Shown here piece after piece: positions 1-8,255 of a DNA stretch of 46,202 bases. Position 1 is the first letter of the stretch. Every line of letters starts with the position of its first letter. The DNA is from an uncultured Bacteroidales bacterium (GTDB taxonomy: Bacteria > Bacteroidota > Bacteroidia > Bacteroidales > Bacteroidaceae), in assembly GCA_902779165.1 (NCBI GenBank), contig CACZAN010000040.1, forward strand, positions 1-46,202, read 5' to 3'. Both the position numbers and the translations under genes were made by a program. The notes under the pieces were generated by a model, which had not been told where the DNA came from, ran no database searches, and worked only from the letters and a program-made list of their open reading frames with translations.

Positions 1-48
1 AGGTTACTGCCCCGACGAAGTCAGGGGTACCTTTCTCGTTTGCGGGTG

Positions 49-80
49 CAAAGGTACGGCGATTTTTCCGAACTGCCAAA
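49..80 (-). promoter_or_regulatory. Bacteroidetes-type promoter pointing out of the window
   Basis: On the minus strand a TTTG box (80-77) is followed after 20 bases by TACCTTTG (56-49). This is the -33/-7 pattern of the Bacteroidetes primary sigma factor. It would start transcription near base 42, running leftward into a gene that lies outside the window. Confidence 0.6.
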
Positions 81-364
81 CGTTTTAGCAACTTTTTTAT
101 CACAAAACCGCAAAAAAATGCAAGATTGTTGATAAGAGTCAACAACCTCGCGCGCGTACATTATTCATATAACGCGAGCGGGCGTGGACATCATTACGAG
201 ACATACAAGACAGGTATTTGTAATAAAAGGCCCGAAGAAATCACAAACTTCCTCGGCACTCTTGGAGCCGGAAGACGACATCTAAAAAAGAGCAAACAGC
301 AACTTTTTCGATGCTTCCACCGTAAATAAAAGACAAAACGAGAACAACGAAATCAATTTTTTAC
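81..364. other. Intergenic stretch, no gene recognised
   Basis: Between the leftward promoter and the promoter of the SGNH hydrolase nothing codes convincingly. A 67-codon open frame at 126-329 is rich in Arg, Lys and His, has no recognisable motif and no conserved start context. I take it as chance. Confidence 0.5.
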
Positions 365-372
365 TACCTTTG
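365..372 (+). promoter_or_regulatory. -7 element of the SGNH hydrolase gene
   Basis: TACCTTTG matches the TAnnTTTG consensus. No good TTTG box lies 19-20 bases upstream. Transcription would start near 379 and give a leader of about 64 bases before the ATG at 443. Confidence 0.45.
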
Positions 373-442
373 CAGCGCAATTAACAGAAAAGCCCTATAG
401 AATCATAAACAAAACCACTCATTCTATTATCAAACTTATGCT

Positions 443-1273
443 ATGAAACCTCTTTATTCGATTCTGATTGCACTCGCCACCCTGTTTGGTGTCGCAGTAC
501 TACCAGCAAGAGCCGATGATCCCGCCCCCATCAACCCGAAAGACGACATCAACCTGCTGTTCATCGGCAACAGTATCACTGCTGGCGCCACACTCTCCAA
601 AGCCTCAACACAGGCTCCGCCCATCGTCTGCGGAAAACTTGTGAAGCAGGCCACAGGAGTGAACACCAACGTCTATAACGGCGGGCATTCTGGTATCACC
701 ACTTGGGGCTACCTACCAGGTCGCGATGACTTCACCCGCATCGTCAACAAAGCCCAATCCTATCAGAAACAAAATGGAGGTCTGATTTATATTTCCATCA
801 TGCTCGGCACCAACGACAGCGCTTGCACCACCACGGAAGGCGCTCCCGTCTCAACCGCTACCTACCGAGATAATATCAAAAAGATAATCGAGGAACTCAT
901 TGCCCAAGTGCCCGGCTGCAAGATTCTGCTGAACTATCCCATCTGGTACAGCCCCAACACCCACAACGGCGCTATGTATCTTCAGGAAGGCCTGAACCGC
1001 CTGCGCAGCTACTACCCCATCCTCGATGCCATCGTTGAAGAATACGACCAAGTCTTCGCCGGCAACCGCGGTGTCTGGGAATACTTCGAAGACAACAAGG
1101 TGCTGTTCACCAAAGAAGCCGGCAACAGCGGCGACTTCTACCTACACCCCAATGTCCACGGCGCACAACGTCTGGCCGAAATCTGGGCCAACAGCCTTCT
1201 GGAAATCATAAAGGGCGACGGCATTGAGATTAAAAACCCATTGCCTCCAACCGAATGCCCTCCAGCCAAGTAA
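443..1273 (+). CDS. Secreted SGNH/GDSL-family hydrolase (esterase-like)
   Basis: A 276-residue protein with a signal peptide (residues 1 to about 24, hydrophobic core after MKPLYS, ending ARADD), so it acts in the periplasm or outside the cell. It shows the SGNH blocks in order: block I as FIGNSIT with the nucleophile Ser44, block II as NGGHSG near residue 80, block III as GTNDS near 122, and block V as LHPNVHG near 233. Such enzymes cleave ester bonds, often acetyl groups on carbohydrates. The substrate cannot be read from the sequence. One oddity is that the Asp usually found three residues before the catalytic His is Phe here, and the nearest Asp is four residues before it. The gene stands alone and converges on mnmA. 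Confidence 0.85.
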   Translation: MKPLYSILIALATLFGVAVLPARADDPAPINPKDDINLLFIGNSITAGATLSKASTQAPPIVCGKLVKQATGVNTNVYNGGHSGITTWGYLPGRDDFTRIVNKAQSYQKQNGGLIYISIMLGTNDSACTTTEGAPVSTATYRDNIKKIIEELIAQVPGCKILLNYPIWYSPNTHNGAMYLQEGLNRLRSYYPILDAIVEEYDQVFAGNRGVWEYFEDNKVLFTKEAGNSGDFYLHPNVHGAQRLAEIWANSLLEIIKGDGIEIKNPLPPTECPPAK

Positions 1274-1306
1274 CTATTTGTTTCCTGCCAAGTAACTATT
1301 TGTTCA
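1265..1306 (+). repeat. 22-bp tandem duplication at the stop codon of the SGNH gene
   Basis: GCCAAGTAACTATTTGTT occurs at 1265 and again at 1287, so the last codons, the stop and the first downstream bases are repeated with a 22-bp period. The duplication leaves the protein unchanged, because the first copy already carries the TAA. Confidence 0.75.
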
Positions 1307-1329
1307 TAGAATAACGGCTTTGCCGTCAG

Positions 1330-2433
1330 CTACGCCAGACGTATCTCACCAGAGCCGTAGCAGCGGTGCTTCTGTATATCATAGATGACGCAGAACTGTC
1401 CAGGCGCTACGCCCTGCAGAGGTCGCTCCGTGTGAACCTCCAGACAACCGTCTGTCAGCAAACTTATTTCTGCCGGACAGAAGTCTGGTGTGTGCCTAAT
1501 CTTCAGGGTAACACTAATCGCTCCGGTCGGGGATTCCGTAAGTTCAAAGGGACTGATAGTCAGCCAGTGCGGAGCCGTCACGCGGAAGTGATCTGAATAG
1601 GCCGCAATAGGATCATAGCCGTGAGCCACCCAAAGTATGTTCCTCCGCATATCCTTCTCCACCACATACCAAGGGCCTCCACTGAATCCCAGTCCCTTAC
1701 GCTGACCGATGGTATGGAACCATAGGCCGCGATGCAGTCCCAGCACCCGTCCCGTCTCACGGTCGATGACCTGTCCCGGTTGCTCTCCAAGGTATTTGCG
1801 GATGTAATCGTTGTAGTCAATCTTTCCCAGGAAACAAATCCCCTGGCTGTCCTTACGGTGGGCCGCCGACAGGTGCTCTCGTTCAGCAATAGCCCTCACG
1901 TCAGCTTTCGGCAGATGACCGATGGGGAAACATGCCTTCTGCAATTGCACTGGCAGCAACTGCGCCAGAAAGTCCGTCTGGTCCTTGACGGGATCTGGAC
2001 TGGTACACAGCCACGTACGCCCTTTTTCATCCTCCTCCGTCTGAGCATAATGGCCGGTGGCGATGATGTCGTAGTCCTTCCCCACCCTCTCCTCAAAGAC
2101 GCCAAATTTAATAAGGCGGTTGCACATCACGTCGGGATTCGGCGTCAGCCCCTGTCGCACCTGCGAGATGGTGTAGTCCACCACCCGCTCCCAATAGTCC
2201 TTATGGAGGTCTATGACCTCGAGCGGCAATTGATATTTGACGGCCACAGCCCTCGCCATTTCCAAGTCCTCTTCTATGGTGCAGGTGAAGTCCGTCGTAT
2301 CGCGGTCGGGTCCAATCTGTATATACCAGAGGTCCGGCCTCACGCCCTGCTCCACCAGCAGCGCCACAGCCACGGAGCTGTCGACGCCGCCACTGAGCAA
2401 TGCAGCCACTTTCTTTTCGCTCAAGTCCTTCAT
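1330..2433 (-). CDS. mnmA: tRNA-specific 2-thiouridylase MnmA
   Basis: A 367-residue cytoplasmic enzyme that makes the 2-thio group of wobble uridine 34 in Lys, Glu and Gln tRNAs, using ATP and a persulfide sulfur. The N-terminal PP-loop ATP motif SGGVDSSVA is at residues 14-22. The first catalytic Cys lies in MCNRLIKFG (about residue 104) with GHYAQ just after. The second catalytic Cys lies in GICFLG (about residue 199). The C-terminal beta-barrel region is present, and the length is normal for the family. The gene lies 52 bp downstream of the STAS gene and may share its transcript. Its first 47 codons are duplicated 10 kb away (12357-12507). Confidence 0.96.
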   Translation of the reverse strand: MKDLSEKKVAALLSGGVDSSVAVALLVEQGVRPDLWYIQIGPDRDTTDFTCTIEEDLEMARAVAVKYQLPLEVIDLHKDYWERVVDYTISQVRQGLTPNPDVMCNRLIKFGVFEERVGKDYDIIATGHYAQTEEDEKGRTWLCTSPDPVKDQTDFLAQLLPVQLQKACFPIGHLPKADVRAIAEREHLSAAHRKDSQGICFLGKIDYNDYIRKYLGEQPGQVIDRETGRVLGLHRGLWFHTIGQRKGLGFSGGPWYVVEKDMRRNILWVAHGYDPIAAYSDHFRVTAPHWLTISPFELTESPTGAISVTLKIRHTPDFCPAEISLLTDGCLEVHTERPLQGVAPGQFCVIYDIQKHRCYGSGEIRLA

Positions 2434-2442
2434 ACGATTCTT
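2292..2442 (-). repeat. 151-bp direct repeat (5' end of mnmA), copy 1
   Basis: This stretch, the first 47 codons of mnmA plus 9 upstream bases, recurs at 12357-12507 in the same orientation with three mismatches and no gaps. The two copies bound about 10 kb of accessory DNA. Confidence 0.95.
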
Positions 2443-2485
2443 AAATAATTCAGATTACAGATGACGTGTGAACATCAGGCAAAGT

Positions 2486-2791
2486 TCACAGTTCTTTAAA
2501 TAGCTGGAGGAAGCCGCAGAGTTGGAACACCTCCTTCAGATCCTCGCTCAGGGATTTCAAGATGGCTTGGTGTCCGTTGCTGCGCGTATGCTTGTAGATG
2601 TTGAGGAGTATGCGTAAGCCACTGCTGGAAATGTAGTTAAGTTCCGCGCAATTAATGATAACATCGCAGTCTGTACGCTCAAAAACTGGTGCAAGGCTGG
2701 ATTCTGCCTGCGAACTGGCTGCATTATCGAGGTCTCCGCAGATGGCGACAACGAGTTTTTCTCCTTGATCGTTAATGGTGATGTTTAACAT
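2486..2791 (-). CDS. STAS-domain anti-sigma factor antagonist
   Basis: A 101-residue protein that is a single STAS domain of the SpoIIAA/RsbV type. It carries the conserved loop YISSSGLRIL (residues 53-62), whose serine is the usual phosphorylation site that controls binding to an anti-sigma kinase. The gene starts 15 bp after the stop of the SpoIIE-type phosphatase. That spacing suggests a partner-switching pair: the phosphatase removes the phosphate and frees the STAS protein to act. No cognate sigma factor is encoded next to it, so the output is unknown. The length is normal for a stand-alone STAS protein. Confidence 0.9.
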   Translation of the reverse strand: MLNITINDQGEKLVVAICGDLDNAASSQAESSLAPVFERTDCDVIINCAELNYISSSGLRILLNIYKHTRSNGHQAILKSLSEDLKEVFQLCGFLQLFKEL

Positions 2792-2806
2792 AATTTGATT
2801 AGACGA

Positions 2807-5059
2807 TTATATAGATTGAACGATTTCATGATTATAAGACATTTCGATTCTTAATATATTGTGTCCGTCAATGCGTTGGTATTCCAGTCCATCGGCCATC
2901 TGGTGGAGAAACATAATTCCCAAACCGCCAGAAGGACGCTGATCAGCAGGCACTGAGAAATCTGTGGGAGATGCAGCTGTGGGATCGAAAGGTTTTCCGT
3001 CGTCATCGATGGTGAGTAGAAGGCACATTCCTACCTGGGAAGATGTAGTCGTTTGCACCTCGGCCTGGGAGGGTGCAGTGGGTTGCGCCTCTGCCTTCAG
3101 AGTGATGCTTGTGGCCTCGCCATAGTGGATGATATTGGCCACAGCCTCCTCCACAGCCAGACGCAGGCGCTTGGCTTCACGGCTTCCCATCCCTGCCCGT
3201 TGTGCGATATTCGCTATGAAAGGTTCCAGCTGTGCTATGTCATCCATCGAGGACTTCAGGGTCAGAATATTATTATCCAACAATGAAATTGTCGGATGCT
3301 CTGAAAGCGGAGCCAACCATTTGATGGCCAATAGGGTGATATCATCGCTTTGAGCAGCATCGCCCACATAGTGGTGCACTTCATCCTGCATGAACTCCAC
3401 CAACTGCCGTGAAGTGTTGCAACTGCGTTCGTTGACGAGTTGCAGCACATGTGCCCTGCCAAATTGCTTTCCCTCCGTATTCATGGCCTCGCTGATTCCA
3501 TCGGTATAGAGAAACAGCATGTCATCTCGCTGCAATTGCGCATGCTGATCCTCATAATTCCAGTCGGGCAAAGCGCCTACAGGGAGGTTAGGCTTGACGG
3601 GCAGGAGGGCCCCACTTAAGATTGCAGGCTCGTGACCTGCATTGCAGTAGTTAAGTAGCCCAGTTGTGAGGTCGAGCACACCTACGAACATCGTGATGAA
3701 GTATCCCGCCGTGTATTCTTCGCTGAGGTTACGGTTCAAGGTGTTCACGATATCTGCGGCAGTATTCGAGCGTCGTGTCTCGCTACGGAACATCGCCCTC
3801 ATCACCGCCATCATCAATGCAGCCGGAACACCCTTGCCACAGACATCACCGATGCAGAAGAAGAGACGGTTGTTGCGCAGAAAGAAGTCGTAAAGGTCGC
3901 CGCCGACTTCGCGGGCTGGGATGAGAGAGGCATAGAAATCGTAGGACAAGGGGGGGAGAGACGAGGGCTCTTGAGGGTTGAGCATCTTGGGGAGCATGGC
4001 CATCTGAATACCATTCGCAATCTTCAGCTCATGATCGAGGGTGGCCTTCTGCATGGCGAAGGGATCAGCAATCCCCTTAATCTGGTGTCGGCAGAATAGA
4101 TAGATAGCCAAAAGGCCCGAGAGCATCACCATTAAGATAATGATATTCAACCTTCGAGCCTTGAAGAGGATGACGTCTTCAGGAGTCACGATGACCATGA
4201 CCCACCCGATTTCGTTAATGGTGCGATAGTACAGGCGCGACATCACGCCGTCAACCTCCATCATGCAGGTGCCCCGCTGTGTCTTCATCATATTAGATAC
4301 GCCCTTGTCACACTGCGTCAACATACGTTGCCTGTCGGGATGCATGATATAGTTTCCTTTGAGGTCGATGATGAAAAAGTATGTCTGCTGCCGCAGCCCC
4401 TGCTCGTATTGGTCGTTAACCTCCTTCACATTCTCCAAGATGCGTTCTCTCAGCCCCCCCAACGAAAGGTCGGCACAGAGCAGGGCCACAGGTTTTCCCT
4501 CACGATTATGAATCGGCATGGTATAAGTGGTGAGCAGGCGTGGTTCCTGGTCTCCGGCCACCTGCTCATTCTCATAGTATGCCTTCGTCCAGCCACCCTC
4601 TTCTTTCTGCACCAACTGCCCGAACCATTCGTCATAGAAGTCGCTGTGGTACGTACTGTCGGCGACTGCCACTCTCACGACCCAACTTGTGTCCCTTCTT
4701 GCATAGGGTATGAAAACACGTCCTTTGGCAGGATAGAAGCTTGGCTCAACCAAAAGAGCGCAACAGGCTATGCTGGGATTCTGCGTCAGGATACGCTCCA
4801 TGTGCCCTAACATCGCATCGGGGTTGTCAATGTCACGTTCGATGTCGTGTACGTTATTCTCCATTGCCACATACACGTCCGACAGCCATCGGCTCACTTC
4901 CTGCTTACCCTCCAGCATCACACGCAGATACCGCTCTCTGGCCTCGTCGAGCATATACTCCTTGACGAAGAAATGCACCACCGTGGTGATAACTATCAAC
5001 ATAGCCAGTACCACCGCCATGATGCGATAAGTGAGCCGCGAGGACAAGGATTTCGCCAT
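2807..5059 (-). CDS. Membrane sensor with SpoIIE/PP2C phosphatase and HATPase domains
   Basis: A 750-residue inner-membrane sensor. A helix near residues 11-32 and a second near 303-325 flank a periplasmic Cache-like sensor domain. A coiled linker leads to a PP2C/SpoIIE Ser/Thr phosphatase domain (about 370-580) with metal-binding acidic residues in GGDLYDF, GDVCGKG and SDDITLL. A RsbW-like HATPase domain follows (about 620-750), with the N-box EEAVANIIHYGE, DDGKPFDP and GGLGIMF. It therefore joins an anti-sigma kinase-like module and the opposing phosphatase in one chain. The STAS partner follows 15 bp downstream. The signal sensed is not evident. Confidence 0.92.
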   Translation of the reverse strand: MAKSLSSRLTYRIMAVVLAMLIVITTVVHFFVKEYMLDEARERYLRVMLEGKQEVSRWLSDVYVAMENNVHDIERDIDNPDAMLGHMERILTQNPSIACCALLVEPSFYPAKGRVFIPYARRDTSWVVRVAVADSTYHSDFYDEWFGQLVQKEEGGWTKAYYENEQVAGDQEPRLLTTYTMPIHNREGKPVALLCADLSLGGLRERILENVKEVNDQYEQGLRQQTYFFIIDLKGNYIMHPDRQRMLTQCDKGVSNMMKTQRGTCMMEVDGVMSRLYYRTINEIGWVMVIVTPEDVILFKARRLNIIILMVMLSGLLAIYLFCRHQIKGIADPFAMQKATLDHELKIANGIQMAMLPKMLNPQEPSSLPPLSYDFYASLIPAREVGGDLYDFFLRNNRLFFCIGDVCGKGVPAALMMAVMRAMFRSETRRSNTAADIVNTLNRNLSEEYTAGYFITMFVGVLDLTTGLLNYCNAGHEPAILSGALLPVKPNLPVGALPDWNYEDQHAQLQRDDMLFLYTDGISEAMNTEGKQFGRAHVLQLVNERSCNTSRQLVEFMQDEVHHYVGDAAQSDDITLLAIKWLAPLSEHPTISLLDNNILTLKSSMDDIAQLEPFIANIAQRAGMGSREAKRLRLAVEEAVANIIHYGEATSITLKAEAQPTAPSQAEVQTTTSSQVGMCLLLTIDDDGKPFDPTAASPTDFSVPADQRPSGGLGIMFLHQMADGLEYQRIDGHNILRIEMSYNHEIVQSI

Positions 5060-5079
5060 TCTTTTCTTGTTTTACGGCA

Positions 5080-5087
5080 CAAAGGTA
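5080..5087 (-). promoter_or_regulatory. -7 element of the phosphatase-STAS(-mnmA) run
   Basis: On the minus strand TACCTTTG lies 20 bases before the ATG at 5059, giving a leader of roughly 14 bases. The promoter region at 12512-12580 closely resembles this one, sharing the stretches TTCTTGTTTT and CAAAGGTACGAATTA on the plus strand. Confidence 0.55.
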
Positions 5088-5275
5088 CGAATTAATAATG
5101 GAAAACAATAAACGAAAGCGTGAAAAATGATAAAATGAAAAAACGAAAGTTGGAAAATGATGTCCTTTCGCCCACGTTCCTTATTTTTTATATTAGAAAG
5201 GTAACAGATTTGTAATGATAGGTGACATTATGTCTTTTATGTCTCACAGGATTCGCCGAACTCCGTCACGAAAGG

Positions 5276-5428
5276 CTACGGGTTCTCCAAGTGTGGAGCG
5301 TCCCCTTGGGCCGAGCGGGCGAGCCAACCAGCACACGGTCCCACTTCGGGGTCGCTCGCATACTTGAATAGCGTCTCTGCATCACAATCCGACCAAGACC
5401 GCAGTATAATCCTGTCAGTCTGCATCAT
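5276..5428 (-). pseudogene. Amino-terminal stub of a GNAT (RimL-like) acetyltransferase
   Basis: An open frame of 50 codons starts [20 protein letters not shown] and continues with [14 protein letters not shown]. This matches the beginning of the RimJ/RimL family of N-acetyltransferases. It ends at TAG long before the acetyl-CoA-binding motif, and no continuation is seen in other frames downstream. The family normally has about 170 residues. The rest of the 5088-5456 interval holds no gene. The stub is one of several 5' gene remnants on this strand between 5 and 12.5 kb. Confidence 0.7.
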
Positions 5429-5456
5429 TCTTCAATCAGTCATTAGATATTTACTT

Positions 5457-5882
5457 CTAGAACTTGCCTTTAGCCCACCGTTTCCAACACTTCCAGCCGC
5501 CTGTTGACCAGAGTGCAAGGAAGATCAGCACGGGCTGGAAGAACAGTCGGATGAGACGAGCCTGATCTGTATTCAACCCGAAGGCATCGATATGGTTTAC
5601 ATACTGGTTAATATTACCAGGGAAGATGGCCACATAGAAGAGAGCCAGCAGCGCACCCGCGATTGCTCTTTTCTTCGCTGTGAGGAAGACGATGCTGAGG
5701 CCCAATGCAATTTCCACGACACCCGATGCCAGCACCACAAAGTCTGTGAAACCAGGACTGAACTGTAACCATGTGGGTACTTGTGCCACAAACTCCTGAC
5801 GTGCAAAGGTCAGATGACTAACGCCAGCGTAAGTCATAAATGCTCCTAAGAGCAAGCGAAAAATCAGTCTTACGTACTTCAT
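5457..5882 (-). CDS. DoxX-family integral membrane protein
   Basis: A 141-residue protein with four predicted membrane helices (near residues 7-22, 48-66, 72-90 and 108-125) and the short polar loops typical of the DoxX family. The early TYAGVSHL segment and the loop FPGNINQYVNHIDAFG fit the DoxX-like group that has GN.NQY-type motifs. The function of these proteins is poorly defined; some are linked to redox or thiol stress. The gene is the last in a minus-strand run behind dinB and two small proteins. Confidence 0.8.
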   Translation of the reverse strand: MKYVRLIFRLLLGAFMTYAGVSHLTFARQEFVAQVPTWLQFSPGFTDFVVLASGVVEIALGLSIVFLTAKKRAIAGALLALFYVAIFPGNINQYVNHIDAFGLNTDQARLIRLFFQPVLIFLALWSTGGWKCWKRWAKGKF

Positions 5883-5886
5883 ATTG

Positions 5887-6036
5887 TTAATCGTTAATAA
5901 AATTCTTTGTCATCATATCATAGTGCAGTGCCTCCAGCTCTTCCAGCGTGAGGTTGTTCACTGCCGCTTCAATCTTCCTTATCAGCTCTTCCCTGCGATT
6001 CTCGCCAGATAAGCCGTATTTTTTATAGAAATCCAT
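5887..6036 (-). CDS. Small hypothetical protein, 49 residues
   Basis: I start it at MDFYKKYGLSG, because the upstream part of the open frame (to 6135) has unrelated, irregular composition. The product is short, acidic and mostly helical, with ENRREELIRKIEAAVNNLTLEELEAL forming an amphipathic pattern that could be a helical hairpin. It ends 4 bp before the DoxX start and is probably co-transcribed with it. I do not recognise the family. The longer 82-residue reading cannot be excluded. Confidence 0.45.
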   Translation of the reverse strand: MDFYKKYGLSGENRREELIRKIEAAVNNLTLEELEALHYDMMTKNFIND

Positions 6037-6131
6037 AATTAAAAATTCATATAGGTTGAGTCCCTTTTGTGATGACCACCCATTCGGCCGTGAGTGCCGT
6101 CCATCGTTATGATAAACTTCGGCAGTGCCAT

Positions 6132-6314
6132 TCAATACTTGTTGAAATTATATTTCTTTCTCAGTTCTTCTTGCTTCTCAGGAGGTAGTGACTTGAAATA
6201 GCCTCGCCAGCTGGGGCAAAAGTTAATTTGCCAACGCCAGAAACGTCCGACAAGCGACTTAGGATTCTTATCATACTGCGCACGCAGCTTGCAGTTCTCA
6301 CATGGGTACTTCAT
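6132..6314 (-). CDS. Small cysteine-containing conserved protein, 60 residues
   Basis: I start it at MKYPCENCKLRAQ; the nine codons before it belong to the spacer after dinB. The protein has a CxxC pair at residues 5-8 and a third Cys in NFCPSW, which suggests metal binding, followed by a basic, aromatic-rich stretch (GRFWRWQINF). It resembles small uncharacterised Bacteroidales proteins, but I cannot name the family. The gene begins 20 bp after the stop of dinB and points the same way. Confidence 0.6.
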   Translation of the reverse strand: MKYPCENCKLRAQYDKNPKSLVGRFWRWQINFCPSWRGYFKSLPPEKQEELRKKYNFNKY

Positions 6315-6334
6315 AATTGTTGTTCGTTTTATAA

Positions 6335-7408
6335 TTACCAATCAAAAGTTAATTGCAAATCTCTTTGAGCGCCTTCTGGCACGATGGGACTTGTGACAGT
6401 CAGACCCAACAAGCGGACAGCTCGTCCGTTCATTTCCACTTCATCCAACAACTGCATTGCGATCTGCAGAATCTCATCCATATCCTCTATGGCTGCAGTG
6501 CCGGTGAGGCTGTGGGTTGTCTGGCGGAAATCGTTGTACTTGACTTTGAGCACGAGTGAACGGCCCTTGAAGTGGTTCTTCTCCAGACGGCGAAGGAGTT
6601 CCGTGGCGAGTGGCGTAAGTTGAAACGCCATCTCCTCATGGGTGGTGAGGTCCTCGGCGAATGTGCGTTCACACCCCACAGACTTACGCACCCATTCTGT
6701 GATAACAGGACGATGGTCAATGCCGCGGGCGAAGTCATAGAACACACGTCCCATCTTGCCGAACTCGTGCGTCAACGTCGCAAGAGATTGGGCACGCAAC
6801 TGTTTGCCATTGGCAACCCCTAAAGCGTGCATCTTTTCCGCCGTCTTCTCGCCCACGCCCCAAAAACGCTCCACCTTGAGGTCATCGATGAAGGCGATGG
6901 CTCTGTCAGGATGGACGATGCAGAGGCCATTGGGCTTGCGGTAGTCGCTGGCCACCTTGGCCAGGAACTTGCAGTAGCTGACGCCAGCCGAAGCCGTCAG
7001 CCCTGTCGTTTCAAAGATGCGTTGTTTGATTTCTTTGGCAATGTCCATCGCCAAGGGGATGGATTTCTTGTTCGTCGTCACATCCAGATACGCCTCGTCC
7101 AGACTGAGGGGTTCAATGAGATCGGTATAGTCGCGGAAGATGGCGTGAATCTGTGCTGAGACCTCCTTGTAGCAGCTGTAATGGCCTTCCACAACGATGA
7201 GGTTAGGACAGAGCCGGTGGGCTGTTGCCATAGCCATTGCCGAGTGTACGCCATATTTGCGTGCCTCATAATTCGCCGTTGCCACCACACCTCGCGGACC
7301 GTCGTACCCCACGACCACAGGATGCCCTTTGAGCGCAGGATTATCGTGCTCTTCGACCGAAACGAAGAACGCATCCATATCAATATGTATAATCTTGCGC
7401 GTAGTCAT
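6335..7408 (-). CDS. dinB: DNA polymerase IV (Y-family translesion polymerase)
   Basis: The 357-residue form beginning MTTRKIIHIDMDAFF is preferred; six upstream codons could extend it to 7426. It copies past damaged template bases without proofreading. Visible motifs are the palm metal site DMDAFFVSVE (first catalytic Asp), VVATANYEARKYGV, the second acidic pair in PLSLDEAYLDVT, the helix-hairpin-helix region with FWGVGEKTA, and the C-terminal little-finger domain (about 240-350). The length is normal. No LexA-like operator was recognised in front of it. A second, UmuC-like polymerase lies 1 kb away in the same orientation. Confidence 0.95.
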   Translation of the reverse strand: MTTRKIIHIDMDAFFVSVEEHDNPALKGHPVVVGYDGPRGVVATANYEARKYGVHSAMAMATAHRLCPNLIVVEGHYSCYKEVSAQIHAIFRDYTDLIEPLSLDEAYLDVTTNKKSIPLAMDIAKEIKQRIFETTGLTASAGVSYCKFLAKVASDYRKPNGLCIVHPDRAIAFIDDLKVERFWGVGEKTAEKMHALGVANGKQLRAQSLATLTHEFGKMGRVFYDFARGIDHRPVITEWVRKSVGCERTFAEDLTTHEEMAFQLTPLATELLRRLEKNHFKGRSLVLKVKYNDFRQTTHSLTGTAAIEDMDEILQIAMQLLDEVEMNGRAVRLLGLTVTSPIVPEGAQRDLQLTFDW

Positions 7409-7422
7409 TCCCTTAGATCCAA

Positions 7423-7533
7423 TCAAAAATACGATGCAGAAGCCACGGTATGATGCCGGCGAAGACGGCTTGCTTCTTCTTTAAGCGGCTGGAGTGATTT
7501 CCACTCGTTGACTAATGCTTCTATCATTGTCAT
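7423..7533 (-). pseudogene. Probable amino-terminal stub of a Fic-like protein
   Basis: The reading MTMIEALVNEWKSLQPLKEE resembles the beginning of Fic/DOC AMP-transferase-type proteins, which usually continue with a conserved NSNHIEGN block. Here the sequence changes to an unrelated tail after about 20 codons and stops just ahead of dinB. I read it as a 5' remnant. The similarity rests on a short stretch from memory, so the family call is tentative. Confidence 0.4.
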
Positions 7534-7891
7534 CTTGGGCAAATATTCACAAACAATCGGGGCGTAAATCAAGCTGGAAAAGCCCTTTTTTTCCCTAACT
7601 GAGGACAAACTTAAACAAAATAATTCATTTGTTAAGGTACGTGCGCGAGAAAAAAGGTTAAAACAGGATAAAAAGGCTGTTTTTGCACCCTTGAAAGTGC
7701 TAAAACAATGCAAAACGACTCCAAATGTATCACAATGTTCATTTACGCCACCCCTCCCACCAGATAGATAGTTGATGTCATGTTGCGAGCGCTCGGTTCT
7801 GCCGCTTCACATTTGAAGAACTTCTCCGCTCAGATATAGACCAGAACGAGTGCTTCGAACGTGCGCCCGATCATGCCGCTTGATGATTTCG

Positions 7892-7944
7892 TGCAAAAAG
7901 TTGACGCAAAAACACTCCGAACACTCCGATACACTCCGAAAAAA
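7892..7944 (-). repeat. GGAG repeat, copy A
   Basis: Read on the minus strand: three CGGAGTG units, then TTTTTGCGTCAACTTTTTGC. This copy has TGTATCGG between units 1 and 2 (the AT subtype), and its 3' side is TGCACGAAA instead of GCAAAA, so the short TTTTTGC/GCAAAAA hairpin cannot form. It lies downstream of the polymerase/YolD operon, in the same direction. Confidence 0.9.
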
Positions 7945-7961
7945 TGAAGGATTTGACAACA

Positions 7962-8146
7962 TAAGTAGGTAATCAAAATTAGTTTAATGTATTTTATCTT
8001 CTATTTGGATGCAGATTTTTCTTTTCGTCGAAGGAACAGAGCGAGCTCTGTAACTAAGGTGAAGAGGAAAAGATGAGCCAGAGAGTGATAAAATACATAA
8101 ACACAGTTACTGGAAATAATATAAAATAAATTTGATTACCTACTTA
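7962..8146. mobile_element. Fold-back, MITE-like element of about 185 bp
   Basis: The ends are inverted repeats: TAAGTAGGTAATCAAA at the left is matched in reverse complement at the right, and a second matching block (TGTATTTTATC) lies further in on each arm. The centre is a palindrome, ACAGAGC/GCTCTGT with a 2-base gap. Both ends finish in TA, as expected for a TA target duplication. There is no coding capacity, so it would need a transposase supplied in trans. It could instead be a long RNA hairpin. Confidence 0.55.
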
Positions 8147-8255
8147 AGATTACAGGTACATTTGAGAGCCTGCTTTTATTCTGAGCGGCAGAACCGAGCA
8201 AGTTTCAAAGACAGAGCCAATGAATAAGCGCCAATGTCTACGCTTTTGGGGCCAA

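Larger units (their letters stand above)
7791..8199. repeat. 15-bp inverted repeat pair enclosing 409 bp
   Basis: GCTCGGTTCTGCCGC at 7791-7805 is repeated in inverted orientation at 8185-8199. The pair encloses one GGAG repeat copy and the fold-back element. Around it, 7534-8255 contains no convincing gene. Confidence 0.55.

Noticed and set aside
126-329. 67-codon frame at the left edge
   Set aside because: No motif, basic and irregular composition, no promoter or start context; treated as intergenic.
1732-2448. 238-codon frame opposite mnmA
   Set aside because: Antisense shadow of a highly conserved gene.
7534-7713. Upstream extension of the Fic-like stub (frame open to 7713)
   Set aside because: The extra 60 codons are Phe/Ser/Leu-rich and lie in an AT-rich intergenic area; only the part from MTMIEALV resembles a protein family.
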